A stretch of 64,000 bases of DNA from Microbacterium sp. LWH3-1.2 (lineage in GTDB: Bacteria > Actinomycetota > Actinomycetes > Actinomycetales > Microbacteriaceae): assembly GCF_040675855.1 (NCBI RefSeq), contig NZ_JBEGIK010000001.1:1612001-1676000 (forward strand). Reading direction: 5' to 3'. The first letter of the stretch is position 1; every line of letters begins with the position of its first letter. The notes beneath the pieces are model-generated. The model worked only from the letters and a program-made list of their open reading frames with translations. It had not been told where the DNA came from and searched no databases. Positions 42,342 to 50,465 of this stretch are shown piece after piece. The translations under genes were made by a program, and so were the position numbers.

Positions 42342-42947
42342 CTAGCTGAGTACGAGCACGAAGGTGACGATCAGCAGCGTGGCAGCGATCAGCCCCCAGA
42401 TCATGAATGAGCGCCAGGACTTGCGCACAGCGGCCCACGTGGCCGTGAGGGCAGAGGCGAGGCCAGCGCAGATAACCACCACGAGAGTGCACGTGACTGC
42501 CACGCCGTGGACGTCTCGCGAGCCGGACAGCGCGCTGAAGAAGGTTACAAACAACGCCGCCAGGATCGCGAAGACGACGAGCATCCACACCACTGGAAGT
42601 GCATACTCGAGGAACCCTTCACCGCCGGTCTTTCCATCAAGCGCGTCTCTTGTCTGGGGTGAGATCGAGGTTCCTTCGGGAAGTCGGCTCAGCACTCGCA
42701 TGCGGTCGTCGTCGGCGCCTATGCCGCGAAGCATGGCGCCGTACGCGCGAAGCTCGCTCACTGTGGGGAGCCCGTCAATGGCGATGCCGTAGCGTCCGGC
42801 CTGATCGAGGTGACGACGCGCACGATAGTTCTCGACCAGTTCACGCCGCGCTTCCTCGTCGTCGGGATCTTCGGTCAGACGCGCCTTCAGCTCCGTGATC
42901 CGCGAACGATCGTCAGCCTCGTTCGAGGGCCCGCCGAGTTGTGTCAC
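42342..42947 (-). CDS. Membrane protein with helical (TPR-like) cytosolic domain
   Basis: A 201-residue protein. Residues 1-110 are helical and charged (KARLTEDPDDEEARRELVENYRARRHLDQAGRYGI resembles one TPR-like/DUF6584 unit). Three hydrophobic helices follow at ~118-140, ~150-170 and ~180-200. The GTG start at 42947 is supported by the conserved beginning of the charged region. Function unknown. The neighbours are unrelated single genes. Confidence 0.65.
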   Translation of the reverse strand: MTQLGGPSNEADDRSRITELKARLTEDPDDEEARRELVENYRARRHLDQAGRYGIAIDGLPTVSELRAYGAMLRGIGADDDRMRVLSRLPEGTSISPQTRDALDGKTGGEGFLEYALPVVWMLVVFAILAALFVTFFSALSGSRDVHGVAVTCTLVVVICAGLASALTATWAAVRKSWRSFMIWGLIAATLLIVTFVLVLS

Positions 42948-43043
42948 GCGAAGATTCTTCCCTACGCCCCGGCAACCGATCTGCCTCGGTGACTGGCCAA
43001 AGCGTTTGACGGTCGGCCAACGCGCGCCGTATACCCCCTCGGA

Positions 43044-43454
43044 TCACTCTTCACCTTCATCCAGGTAGACCGTTGCGTAAATGTCGACACCGAGCGCCGA
43101 GATACTGTCGGCCAAGTCCGCTGGGAGAAAGAACCCGCCTTGCGTCGAGTCTGAATCGAGCGACCACCAGATCCGGGCATCGCAGTCCGTCGGCAAGTCC
43201 GTGACCCGCCCGAACGCCGGATCGCTGCGCATGAGAAGCGCTCTTAGGGCTCGCGTACCGGTTTGGTCGTCGCCGGTGTTGTCGAGTGAGTCGACGTCGA
43301 GCGACCAGACGTGGTTCTCGCGGACGCGACCGGAGCGGGCCACCGTGCCCTTGTGCTCGACCCTGGTCGGCGTGAGCGCAAGCATCTCCGATATGACAGC
43401 GGGATCCGTCTCGCTGGAAACCACAACCAGCGACGCTCGGCCGGACTGAATCAT
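43044..43454 (-). CDS. DUF4279 family protein
   Basis: A 136-residue protein. ASLVVVSSETDPAVISEMLALTPTRVEHKG and ENHVWSLDVDS match DUF4279, and ARIWWSLDSDSTQGGFFLPADLADSISALGVDIYATVYLD its C-terminal half. The family is widespread as orphan or immunity-like genes. TATGCT ends 6 bases before the ATG, a leaderless start. Function unknown. Confidence 0.8.
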   Translation of the reverse strand: MIQSGRASLVVVSSETDPAVISEMLALTPTRVEHKGTVARSGRVRENHVWSLDVDSLDNTGDDQTGTRALRALLMRSDPAFGRVTDLPTDCDARIWWSLDSDSTQGGFFLPADLADSISALGVDIYATVYLDEGEE

Positions 43455-43562
43455 GAGCCGAGCATAGAAGCCGCCGCTGTCCCTTCATGGCACATAGACC
43501 GGTCCTTGAACGGCCCTTGGTCTCCGCGTTCCAGCGATCACCCAATCGCGAGTGCCAAGCGT

Positions 43563-44057
43563 TCACGCGCCCTCGGACTCGTGCGAAAGGGCGAGAGCTG
43601 TGGTGACGGTTGTGTTCTCATTCAGCGCGGCGACAGCAATGTACGCCATCTGCTTGATGTCGCCGTCGCGGACGGTGACGGTCGGCACCTGGGTCATGTG
43701 AGGACGGTACCCGGCACGCCAGTAATCGGGGTCGGTTGCGACAAAACCGGGCATGACTTCCAGGACATCGGCGAGGCGCTCATGCATCTCGGGTAGGTCG
43801 GCGGAGTCCACGAGCTGCAGGGACAGTCTCATCGCGACCGAACATGGTACGGCTGCGAAGCGAACCGATAGCGGTCTGTAGGCAGCACATGCTTCACTCA
43901 CCGCGCGGGCGAGTCTGTCGCCGTGCTCCGTGACTACGAAGTTTGACGCGAGCGTGACGTGCGCCGGCCACTGGCGACGGTCAAAGCTCGTTCCGATGCC
44001 GACCGGGCGAAAGAGCGCGACCACAACGAAGAGTTGCGGGGGAGTGAGCTCTTTCAC
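43563..44057 (-). CDS. 2H phosphoesterase (2'-5' RNA ligase family)
   Basis: A 164-residue protein with the two HxT motifs of 2H phosphoesterases: PAHVTLASNF near residue 30 and YRPHMTQVPT near residue 125. Family members act on cyclic phosphates in RNA or nucleotides (ThpR and cyclic phosphodiesterases). The GTG start at 44057 puts the first motif at the usual place; the 66-codon extension upstream has no homology. A stand-alone cytosolic enzyme; a nucleotide-signal-degrading role is possible but unproven. Confidence 0.78.
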   Translation of the reverse strand: MKELTPPQLFVVVALFRPVGIGTSFDRRQWPAHVTLASNFVVTEHGDRLARAVSEACAAYRPLSVRFAAVPCSVAMRLSLQLVDSADLPEMHERLADVLEVMPGFVATDPDYWRAGYRPHMTQVPTVTVRDGDIKQMAYIAVAALNENTTVTTALALSHESEGA

Positions 44058-44247
44058 GTACCCAGTGTTCCCGACCGGCTCCGGCCTGCGCGCAAACGCC
44101 GTCGCACTGCGTGCGCGGTCCCACTCTGCGCTGCGGTCTGCCAAGTTTCCACGCTTGCCCGCCACGCTTCGTGCGCGGGTGCGCGATTGTCGTCGCGCCG
44201 TCCTCGCGTCGGCGAGACTCACGAGCAACTGACCCCGGAGGCTCTCA

Positions 44248-44553
44248 ATGATCACTGTTCATCTCCGCTACGAGATCGATCCCGACAAGCTCGACGACTT
44301 CATCGAGTACGGCCGCGCGTGGATCCGACTTGTCAAGAAACTCGGTGGCCAGCACCACGGCTACTTCATGCCGAGCGAGGGCGACAGCGACGAGGCGTTT
44401 GCGCTGTTCACATTTCCGTCGCTGGCCGACTACGAGGTCTACCGGATTGCCTCGAAGACGGATCCCCAATGTCAGGAGGCGTTCGAGCTCGCGCGCACGA
44501 CCGGGTGCATCCGTCGCTACGAACGTCGGTTCCTATCTCCCGTGTTCTCTTAG
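44248..44553 (+). CDS. NIPSNAP family protein
   Basis: A 101-residue NIPSNAP domain: TVHLRYEIDPDKLDDFIEYGRAWIRLVKKLGGQHHGYFMPSEGDSDEAFALFTFPSLADYEVYR, a dimeric ferredoxin-like fold. The ATG has a GGAGG site 6 bases upstream. Prokaryotic members are mostly uncharacterised. It is divergent from the 2H phosphoesterase. Confidence 0.85.
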   Translation: MITVHLRYEIDPDKLDDFIEYGRAWIRLVKKLGGQHHGYFMPSEGDSDEAFALFTFPSLADYEVYRIASKTDPQCQEAFELARTTGCIRRYERRFLSPVFS

Positions 44554-44633
44554 CGGTCCCTCAACGCGACGTCGGCGTGACCCGCGCCGACTGCGGGCGG
44601 CTGGTTGAGCCGCAGTTGAGATGATCAGGCGGT

Positions 44634-45038
44634 CTAGCGTGGGCTGCCGACGAGGAGCGTGTCGCCGATCAGCTCGGCGTTGCTCTCTGACAGCTGGTCC
44701 GGGTAGTCCGCGAGCTCTACCCTCAGCCCGCTTTCTATTGTCAGCGCAATCGGTGGGCCACCGCAGCCCGACCAGGGCGCGTCAGTGTCGACGTCAACGA
44801 GGATGATGCACGTCCCGTTCAGCTCGGCGGTCTGCACCACCCAGAAGCGATTGCCCGCCGAATCCTCACCGACGTACCGGCTCGTGTCCGCGTTCACCTC
44901 GGCGGTGAGGCCTGCCGGAAGCTCATCTTCGGCGGTCCGGTCTCGGTCGAAGATGGCAGGCGAGGTCGCTGGGGAGCATCCCACTAACGCCGCCCCGACG
45001 ACGAGCAGGGCGAGAAGGAAAGCGGAGATGCGGCGCAT
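44634..45038 (-). CDS. Small lipoprotein
   Basis: A 134-residue secreted lipoprotein. The signal (RRISAFLLALLVVGAALVGC) has the lipobox VGC near residue 20. The mature part is beta-rich with a pair of Cys (NGTCIILV, SGCGGPP). TACGCT ends 6 bases before the ATG at 45038, fixing the start. No family recognised. Confidence 0.68.
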   Translation of the reverse strand: MRRISAFLLALLVVGAALVGCSPATSPAIFDRDRTAEDELPAGLTAEVNADTSRYVGEDSAGNRFWVVQTAELNGTCIILVDVDTDAPWSGCGGPPIALTIESGLRVELADYPDQLSESNAELIGDTLLVGSPR

Positions 45039-45637
45039 GGCGCGAGCGTAGGGGCTGGGTTGCGCGCAGAGCAAGCAGGAGGGCTTTGCTGGGGTTCTTG
45101 TTCCTGTGCGGATCTGTGGAGTGCCCGGCCTGGTCTCAAGCCGCCGGACCCTGGCCGTGCGATTGCCGGTGGCTCAGCGCGCGGCTCGCCCACTCGACTG
45201 AGCGCGGTGACCAGGTGTGCGTTGCGCTTGGCGATGAGTCGACGCAGGTACGGAACGAGCACGAGTCGCTCGGCGAGCGAACCAAAGATCGGCGACGCGA
45301 CCGTGATGAGATCGGTCATACGGGACCGATCGTCGAGCTGTTCGAATCTGTGTTCGTGAATGAACGACTTGAAGGGTCCGCGTACCTGCTGATCCACGAA
45401 GTGCGTCGGCCGATCAAGGACGGTGATCTTCGAGGTCAGCGTCCACCAGATCCCAAAGTGTCTCGCTCGCCAGGTGACCGTGTCCCCAAGACCGATCCGT
45501 CCGGTCGTCACGCCGGCCACCGCACGCTCGCCCGTCTGAGACATCGACGACAGGTGCGCGTCGATATCGAGCGACAAGTCGAACAGAGCCGGTGCCGGGA
45601 TCGCCGTTTCCGTTACAAGGGTGAAGGACGACGGCAC
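44984..45637 (-). CDS. SRPBCC family protein with a non-homologous tail
   Basis: A 217-residue frame. Residues 1-150 are an SRPBCC domain (FTLVTETAIPAPALFDLSLDIDAHLSSM, TWRARHFGIWWTLTSKITVLDRPTHFVDQQ, HEHRFEQLDDRSRMTDLI). The last ~60 residues (from about RVGEPRAEPPAIARP) are Pro/Ser-rich, lack homology and run into the lipoprotein's start region. A lost stop or frameshift near 45160 is likely. The GTG start at 45637 is used. Ligand unknown. Confidence 0.7.
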   Translation of the reverse strand: MPSSFTLVTETAIPAPALFDLSLDIDAHLSSMSQTGERAVAGVTTGRIGLGDTVTWRARHFGIWWTLTSKITVLDRPTHFVDQQVRGPFKSFIHEHRFEQLDDRSRMTDLITVASPIFGSLAERLVLVPYLRRLIAKRNAHLVTALSRVGEPRAEPPAIARPGSGGLRPGRALHRSAQEQEPQQSPPACSARNPAPTLAPCAASPLSFSPCSSSGRR

Positions 45638-45729
45638 CCACCCATCTTGCCGCCCGCACGTTGGTCCTTCAGCGCTCGCGAATCGTCCTCGCATGGATCG
45701 ACGTCGGCGGTGAACTCGAACCTGCGCCG

Positions 45730-46308
45730 CTACGGCGTCGGACCTGACCGTTCCACGACGACGTCGCGCTGCGGCCCGTAGGCAAGGGGAGACGCGACGA
45801 ACGCGATGACGGCGATGACGGTGAGCGCCGACACAGCAATGCATAGGCGTGACATCACGACCGGCGCGCGTTCACCCGCTGCGCGGCGCACGGCGACGAA
45901 TATGGCCCAGCCGATGAGGCCGCCGGCGGTGTTGACGATGAGGTCGGTGGTGTCGAAGCTGCCCGTCGAGATGAGATGCTGCATCGTTTCCAGCGCGAGG
46001 CTGGTGGTCAGCGCGGCGGCGCCGGTCTTCCACCAGGGCCAGGTCGGTGCGAGCGCGCCGACGAACAGCCCGAAGGGCACGAAGAGGATGAGGTTGATCA
46101 GCATCTCGACGGGCGTGCTCGCGCCGGCGTCTCCGCTCGGCACGAACGGGACAAGCTTGAACGGCCTGGCCATGCCTGCGGCATCGCCGATCCATGGCAC
46201 CTCGAGCTTCCACAGCACCACCCAGGCGAGGAGCGCGAGATACACCGTGAAGGCGAGGATCAGGATGCCGCGGCCGCGGTGCGATGGCTGCCGGGTCGAC
46301 GATGTCAC
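45730..46308 (-). CDS. VanZ-like family membrane protein
   Basis: A 192-residue protein with about five hydrophobic segments. FKLVPFVPS, EMLINLILFVPFGLFVG and QHLISTGSFDTTDLIVNTAGGLIGW are the VanZ signature. VanZ proteins confer low-level teicoplanin resistance in vancomycin operons, but most homologues are unlinked and of unknown role, as here. The GTG start at 46308 has GGGAGAAG upstream. Confidence 0.85.
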   Translation of the reverse strand: MTSSTRQPSHRGRGILILAFTVYLALLAWVVLWKLEVPWIGDAAGMARPFKLVPFVPSGDAGASTPVEMLINLILFVPFGLFVGALAPTWPWWKTGAAALTTSLALETMQHLISTGSFDTTDLIVNTAGGLIGWAIFVAVRRAAGERAPVVMSRLCIAVSALTVIAVIAFVASPLAYGPQRDVVVERSGPTP

Positions 46309-46448
46309 CGGGACATCTTCTCCCGAAACTCTCTAGAACTTCCGGGCCCCGCACTCGGCCCGACACGCAGTGACCGCGATCGAGAGGGGATCCCTCGTAG
46401 CTACGCTTGCCGCGGGTGCCTTGTCCTTGTCGACCTCTGGGGGACGAG

Positions 46449-46928
46449 TCAGTCCGAGTCGATGTTCTCGACCGCCAGCTGTTGATGTTGGAGGTCCAAC
46501 GCCCAGTCGCTGGTTGCCCAGATAGCGACGAGGCGCTGGTCTTCGATGGCGGCTACGCCGACGCCCGGTACCCCCCAATTGACGATCAGCAGCTCGCGTC
46601 CATCACCGTCGCCCTGGCTGAGTACAGCTCCGACCGCAGGAACGGTCAGGCTCGGCGTACTGCCATCGGCAGTTGGCTGGCCAACAGCGAAGTTCAACGT
46701 GTCGTCGGCGAACGTCAGCGAGGTCCCGGTGAGGTCGCAGCCGGGCTCGCCGACATTGGACAGTTCACCGATCGGAATCTGAGTGACCGGGCAGGGTGGG
46801 AGGTCTTCTGACCCGGGCGGAATCGAGACTCCCCGAGGTTGCCCCTCACATCCAGTGAGTATGAGAGTCGCGGCGGCTGATGCGACTAACAGTCGGCCTG
46901 CGCTGTGAAATCTCACGTTGCTCAGCAT
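46449..46928 (-). CDS. Lipoprotein
   Basis: A 159-residue secreted lipoprotein. The signal (LLVASAAATLILTGCEG) has the lipobox LTGC. The mature domain is beta-rich with paired Cys (PPCPVTQ, PGCDLTG). The ATG at 46928 is chosen so the signal peptide has a normal length. The motif GGTCCTTCAACG lies 45 bp upstream. No family recognised. Confidence 0.62.
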   Translation of the reverse strand: MLSNVRFHSAGRLLVASAAATLILTGCEGQPRGVSIPPGSEDLPPCPVTQIPIGELSNVGEPGCDLTGTSLTFADDTLNFAVGQPTADGSTPSLTVPAVGAVLSQGDGDGRELLIVNWGVPGVGVAAIEDQRLVAIWATSDWALDLQHQQLAVENIDSD

Positions 46929-47094
46929 ATTGACGGCGCGGACGCCCGCTGCGCCGTTGGCGCACTTACGGCGGTCCTTCAACGGTTCACCCAACGACGC
47001 GGCGGGCGGAGTCTGAGCACGCTCCGCCGGGTGCGCAGCGGGGCATGTTCAGGTGCTCGTCATGTCGCGGCCGCGTTCAGTGGCGATGCTGAGA

Positions 47095-47367
47095 CTATGC
47101 GCGGCACGGTTCGGTTCGCGGTGGCAGTCGCTGCTGCAGCACTCGTAGGCAGTACTCCAACTCGAACCCCGTCGGACCGGCCTCGTAAACCACGTTCTGA
47201 GGGCCGGGCAGGTCCTTCACCCACGCGATCGCCTCGGCAGGGTCGTACCCGAACCGGCGATGCACAATCTCGCCGGTCTGCTCATCGATCGCGCAGCCAA
47301 CAATGCTCCGCGCGTGCACATCGAGCCCGACGCTCGTACGCTCAATCAACAACTGGGGCCTCCACAT
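47095..47367 (-). pseudogene. IS110-family transposase, N-terminal fragment
   Basis: The frame encodes the start of the DEDD RuvC-like domain of IS110 transposases (TSVGLDVHARSIVGCAIDEQTGEIVHRR, then VVYEAGPTGFELEYCLR). Only ~85 of ~350-400 residues are present, and the C-terminal Ser/serine-helper domain is missing. The piece ends abruptly at ~47100, where unrelated DNA begins. An insertion relic; the neighbouring truncated epoxide hydrolase suggests it cut that gene. Confidence 0.7.
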
Positions 47368-47480
47368 TCGCTTGTCGGAAAGGCCAGTCGACCGGCTGGC
47401 AACCCACGTCTACGCGAATCGAGGCCCCAGCCTCAAGAGCGAGCCCAACCCATATCGTCTAAACCCCAGTCAACTGGTTC

Positions 47481-47738
47481 GTGAATGCCGCCGCCGGCAT
47501 GAGCCGCAGCTACCTCGAGAACGCCCGGGCCCAGGCGGAGCTCGAGGTCAACGCTGCACCCACCGGGGTGGCGGTGTTCAAGGACGACTTCCAGACGATC
47601 AAGGTGTTCGCCGAGCGCGACAACTCGAACATCGTGCACTGGAGCAGCTTCGAGGAGGGCGGTCACTACGCGGCACTGGAGGTGCCCTCGGTGCGGGCCG
47701 GCGACATGCAGGTGTTCTTCGCAGCGCTGCGCCGCTGA
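47481..47738 (+). pseudogene. Epoxide hydrolase-like protein, C-terminal fragment
   Basis: The last ~80 residues of an epoxide hydrolase with the EHN-type layout: SRSYLENARAQAELEVNAAPTGVAVFKDDFQTIKVFAERDN, then HWSSFEEGGHYAALEVPSVRAGDMQVFFAAL, with the catalytic His in GGHYAALE. The nucleophile, cap and N-terminal domain are gone. It abuts the IS110 fragment, which probably truncated it. A good ribosome site is lacking. Confidence 0.65.
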
Positions 47739-47787
47739 CGGCGAAGCCGGGATCGAGCGGATGCCGCGGGCGGGGGCTCGCGGCATC

Positions 47788-48336
47788 TCAGCCGCCGCCG
47801 ATGGCGCCGTCCCGCTCGTTCCCGCCGGTCGCCTTGACCCACTCGGCCCACTCGGCGAGCGCCGAGTAGAGCCGCACTCCGGCTTCGAGCGTCACCCGCA
47901 CTGACCGCCCGGGGCCGTCGGCGCTGAGCCCGGCGGCATCCTTCGCGCTCGCCATGCGGGCATAGGCGTCGCGCACCCCGCGGTAGTACTCGGCCTCGGC
48001 CGTCGCGACGCCGAGCAGCTCGGGCGGCGTGAGCTGCCAGAAGAAGAACGAGCGCAGGAGGGGCTCGGAACGCAGGGTGTGGTCGGGCTCCGAGAGGAGC
48101 CAGCGGTGCAGCTCCGCGGTGCCGGCATCGGTGATGCGATAGACCTTTCGCGAGCGCGCTCCCTCACTGTCGATGGCGATGAGCTCGTCGGCATGCAGTC
48201 GGCCGAGCTCGAGGTAGATCTGCGGATGCTTCGCCGGCCAGACCGCGCTGAGCAGCTCCTCGAATCGCTTCGTCAGGTCGTAGCCGCTCGCGGGCGCCTC
48301 GCTGAGCAGTCCGAGCAACCCGTGCTTCAACGACAT
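47788..48336 (-). CDS. PadR family transcriptional regulator
   Basis: A 182-residue PadR protein. The winged helix is at ~1-85 (LKHGLLGLLSEAPASGYDLTKRFEELLSAVWPAKHPQIYLELGRLHADELI), followed by the Vir_act_alpha_C-type helical dimer domain (WQLTPPELLGVATAEAEYYRGVRDAY). The ATG follows AAGGGCGCAGG. It is divergent from an SDR gene; the gap holds a GACATG-CATGTC inverted repeat, its probable operator. It probably represses the SDR pair. Inducer unknown. Confidence 0.88.
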   Translation of the reverse strand: MSLKHGLLGLLSEAPASGYDLTKRFEELLSAVWPAKHPQIYLELGRLHADELIAIDSEGARSRKVYRITDAGTAELHRWLLSEPDHTLRSEPLLRSFFFWQLTPPELLGVATAEAEYYRGVRDAYARMASAKDAAGLSADGPGRSVRVTLEAGVRLYSALAEWAEWVKATGGNERDGAIGGG

Positions 48337-48372
48337 CCTGCGCCCTTCTCCCCATCATCCTCACCCTACAAC

Positions 48373-48405
48373 TTGACAATCACGACATGATGAGCGTTAC
48401 ATGTC
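48373..48405 (+). promoter_or_regulatory. Promoter and probable PadR operator before the SDR pair
   Basis: TTGACA (48373-48378) is a perfect -35 box; TTACAT (48397-48402) is a -10 at 18 bases. GACATG (48384-48389) and CATGTC (48400-48405) form a 6-bp inverted repeat with a 10-base centre, covering the spacer and -10. PadR binding would block transcription. Binding is inferred. Confidence 0.5.
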
Positions 48406-48429
48406 ATTAACAACAGGTGAGGAGTGATC

Positions 48430-49287
48430 ATGGCAAAGAACGGTGGAGCGGTCTTCATCACGGGCGCGGCGGGCGGCATCGGCAGCGCGGCGGCACGGCG
48501 GTTGGCGGGGCTCGGGCGCACGGTCTTCGCAGGCGTGCGGAAGGCAGCGGATGCGCGGGCGTTCGACGGCGTGAGCGGGGTTGTGCCGATCGTCGTCGAT
48601 GTGCTCGACGAGGAGTCGATCACCCGCGCCGCCGCCGAGGTGGAACGTCGGCTCGGCGGCGCGAAGCTCGGTGCAGTCGTGAACAACGCGGGGATCATCG
48701 TGCAGGGGCCGGTCGAGCTCGTGCCGCCGAGCGAGCTCGAGCGGCAGTTCCGCGTGAACGTCTACGGGCCGGCATCCGTCATCCGCGCGTTCGGCCCGCG
48801 CATCAGGAAGGATGCTGCCCGCGTCGTGAACGTGAGCGCGCCGACCGCGCGCCGCGCGGTGCCGCACCTCGGCCCGATCTCGGCGAGTAAGGCCGCGCTC
48901 GAGTCGCTCTCGACCGCGCTGCGCGTCGAGCTCGCGCCATGGGGCTGCGACGTCGTGATCGTCGAGCCGACCGCCGCGTCGACCGCGGTCTTCAGCAAGG
49001 CGGATGCCGCGGCGGCCGACGCGCTCGGCACCCTCCCGGCGCCGGTGATCCGGGCGTATCAGGGGCAGCTGACGGCGGTCGCCGAAGCATCCGCCGGCCA
49101 GAAGCTCGCCGACCCCGACGACGTCGCGAAGGTGCTCGTCGAGGCGATCACTGCTCGCCGCCCGAAGACCGTGTACTACGCCGGCCGCGGCGCGAACGTG
49201 CTGCCGATGCTCTCGCGCCTGCCCGACCGGCTCGGCGATCGCGTGATCGCCGGCAATTTCGGTCTCTCGGCGCGCGTCGCGCGATGA
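48430..49287 (+). CDS. Short-chain dehydrogenase/reductase with altered active site
   Basis: A 285-residue SDR. The NAD(P) site is ITGAAGGIGSAA and NNAG is present (VVNNAGIIVQGP). The catalytic Ser lies in VVNVSAPTAR. In the place of the conserved Tyr of Y-x3-K the sequence is GPISASKAAL: Lys is kept but Tyr is Ile. The enzyme is thus unusual or inactive, or uses another residue. The ATG at 48430 has GAGGAG upstream. It is coupled by ATGA to a second SDR and divergent from a PadR repressor. Confidence 0.85.
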   Translation: MAKNGGAVFITGAAGGIGSAAARRLAGLGRTVFAGVRKAADARAFDGVSGVVPIVVDVLDEESITRAAAEVERRLGGAKLGAVVNNAGIIVQGPVELVPPSELERQFRVNVYGPASVIRAFGPRIRKDAARVVNVSAPTARRAVPHLGPISASKAALESLSTALRVELAPWGCDVVIVEPTAASTAVFSKADAAAADALGTLPAPVIRAYQGQLTAVAEASAGQKLADPDDVAKVLVEAITARRPKTVYYAGRGANVLPMLSRLPDRLGDRVIAGNFGLSARVAR

Positions 49288-50105
49288 GCGGGACGCTTGC
49301 CGTCATAGGCGGGACCAGCGGCATCGGCCGTCAGGTCGTGCTCGAGTCGGCGTCGAAGTCCGACCGGATCATCGCGGTCGGCCGCGACGCACGTCGCGGC
49401 GAACGCCTCGAACGGGAGGCGTCGGGCGCGTCGTTCGTCGCCGGTGACCTCTCGACGGTCGAAGGGACCATTCGTATCACCGCCGAGCTGGCACGCCGGG
49501 GGCCGATCGAAACCCTGGTCCTCGCGGCAGGCGTCATGCCGCGTCGACGAGTTCTTACGCCCGACGGCTTCGAACTGAACTTCGCAGTCCACCATGTCGC
49601 GCAGTACGTGCTCCTCGCGCACGTGCGGAGTTTCCTTGCGCCGGACGCGACGATCGTGTCTGTCAACTCCGCCGGCCACCACGCGCCGCTCATGGGCTCG
49701 GGTCCCGTGCGGCTCGAATGGTCCGACCTCGAAGCGGCCGGAGGCTACGACCCGTTCATGGCGTACAGCCGCGGCAAGCTCGCCGCGCTGATGACGGTAT
49801 TCGCGTTCGACCGCCGCTCCGGGTCCGAGTTCACCATCAACGCCCTGCACCCGGGCATGGTGCGGACCCGGATCGGTCGTGACTTCCCGAGAGCGCAGGT
49901 GGCTCTCGCGAACGCGATGTCGATCTCAGTCGCGAAGGGTGCCGCACCCGTGCTCCACCTGATGGATGCCGGTCGTAGTGCAGGATGCGGGAGCTACTTC
50001 GACCGTTTCACGCGGGCCGCGCCGTCGGCAGCATCTCTCGACCGCGACGACCAGGAGCGGCTCATCGCGATCACGGCCGAGCGCACCGGCATCAGCTTCG
50101 ACTAG
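49284..50105 (+). CDS. Short-chain dehydrogenase/reductase
   Basis: A 273-residue SDR. VIGGTSGIGRQVV binds NAD(P), VLAAGVM replaces the usual NNAG, SVNSAGHHAP carries the Ser, and MAYSRGKLAALM has the complete Y-x3-K. The layout resembles retinol-dehydrogenase/WW-oxidoreductase-like SDRs. Its start overlaps the stop of the first SDR, so the pair is coproduced and could form a complex in which this partner carries the catalytic Tyr. Its stop codon abuts the inserted IS5-type fragment, which suggests the native 3' end may have been changed. Confidence 0.85.
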   Translation: MSGTLAVIGGTSGIGRQVVLESASKSDRIIAVGRDARRGERLEREASGASFVAGDLSTVEGTIRITAELARRGPIETLVLAAGVMPRRRVLTPDGFELNFAVHHVAQYVLLAHVRSFLAPDATIVSVNSAGHHAPLMGSGPVRLEWSDLEAAGGYDPFMAYSRGKLAALMTVFAFDRRSGSEFTINALHPGMVRTRIGRDFPRAQVALANAMSISVAKGAAPVLHLMDAGRSAGCGSYFDRFTRAAPSAASLDRDDQERLIAITAERTGISFD

Positions 50106-50465
50106 GACGTGTTGTTAGAGCTGCTGGTGAGCCAGTAGAGGGTGGCGGCGAGGCAGAGCCCGGCGTGGTAGTTGCGTGCGGTCTTGTCTGAGCGCATGGC
50201 GATCCCTCGCCATTGCTTGAGCTTGTTGAAGCATCGCTCGACGACGTTGCGGTCGCGGTAGCGTTCGCGCTGCTGGTCGCCGAAGTCGATCGGCCGGCCG
50301 TTCCGCTTGCGGCGGTGTCGATCTGGTCGTCACGTTCGGGGATCGTCGCCGCGATCCCTCGCTCGCGCAGCCAGGCGCGGTTCGCCCTGGACGGGTATCC
50401 CTTGTCTGCGATCACCCGCTCCGGCCGGGACCGTGGCCGACCGGCCGCGCCGGGCACGCGGATCT
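50102..50465 (-). pseudogene. IS5-type transposase, C-terminal fragment with frameshift
   Basis: The frame reads RPERVIADKGYPSRANRAWLRERGIAATIPERDDQI, then shifts to GRPIDFGDQQRERYRDRNVVERCFNKLKQWRGIAMRSDKTARNYHAGLCLAATLYWL. These are the last two thirds of an IS5/ISL2-like DDE domain, with the catalytic Glu region kept. A one-base shift near 50320 breaks it and the first part is missing. Its stop lies in the CTAG formed with the SDR stop. Not active. Confidence 0.72.

Noticed and set aside
45730..46308. Vancomycin/teicoplanin resistance cluster
   Set aside because: VanZ-like proteins are common orphans; no vanHAX or vanRS-type resistance genes are next to it.
41176..46984. Integron cassette array with attC sites
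   Set aside because: The recurring motif lacks the GTTRRRY core and paired RYYYAAC arms of attC, gene directions alternate, and no integron integrase is in the window.
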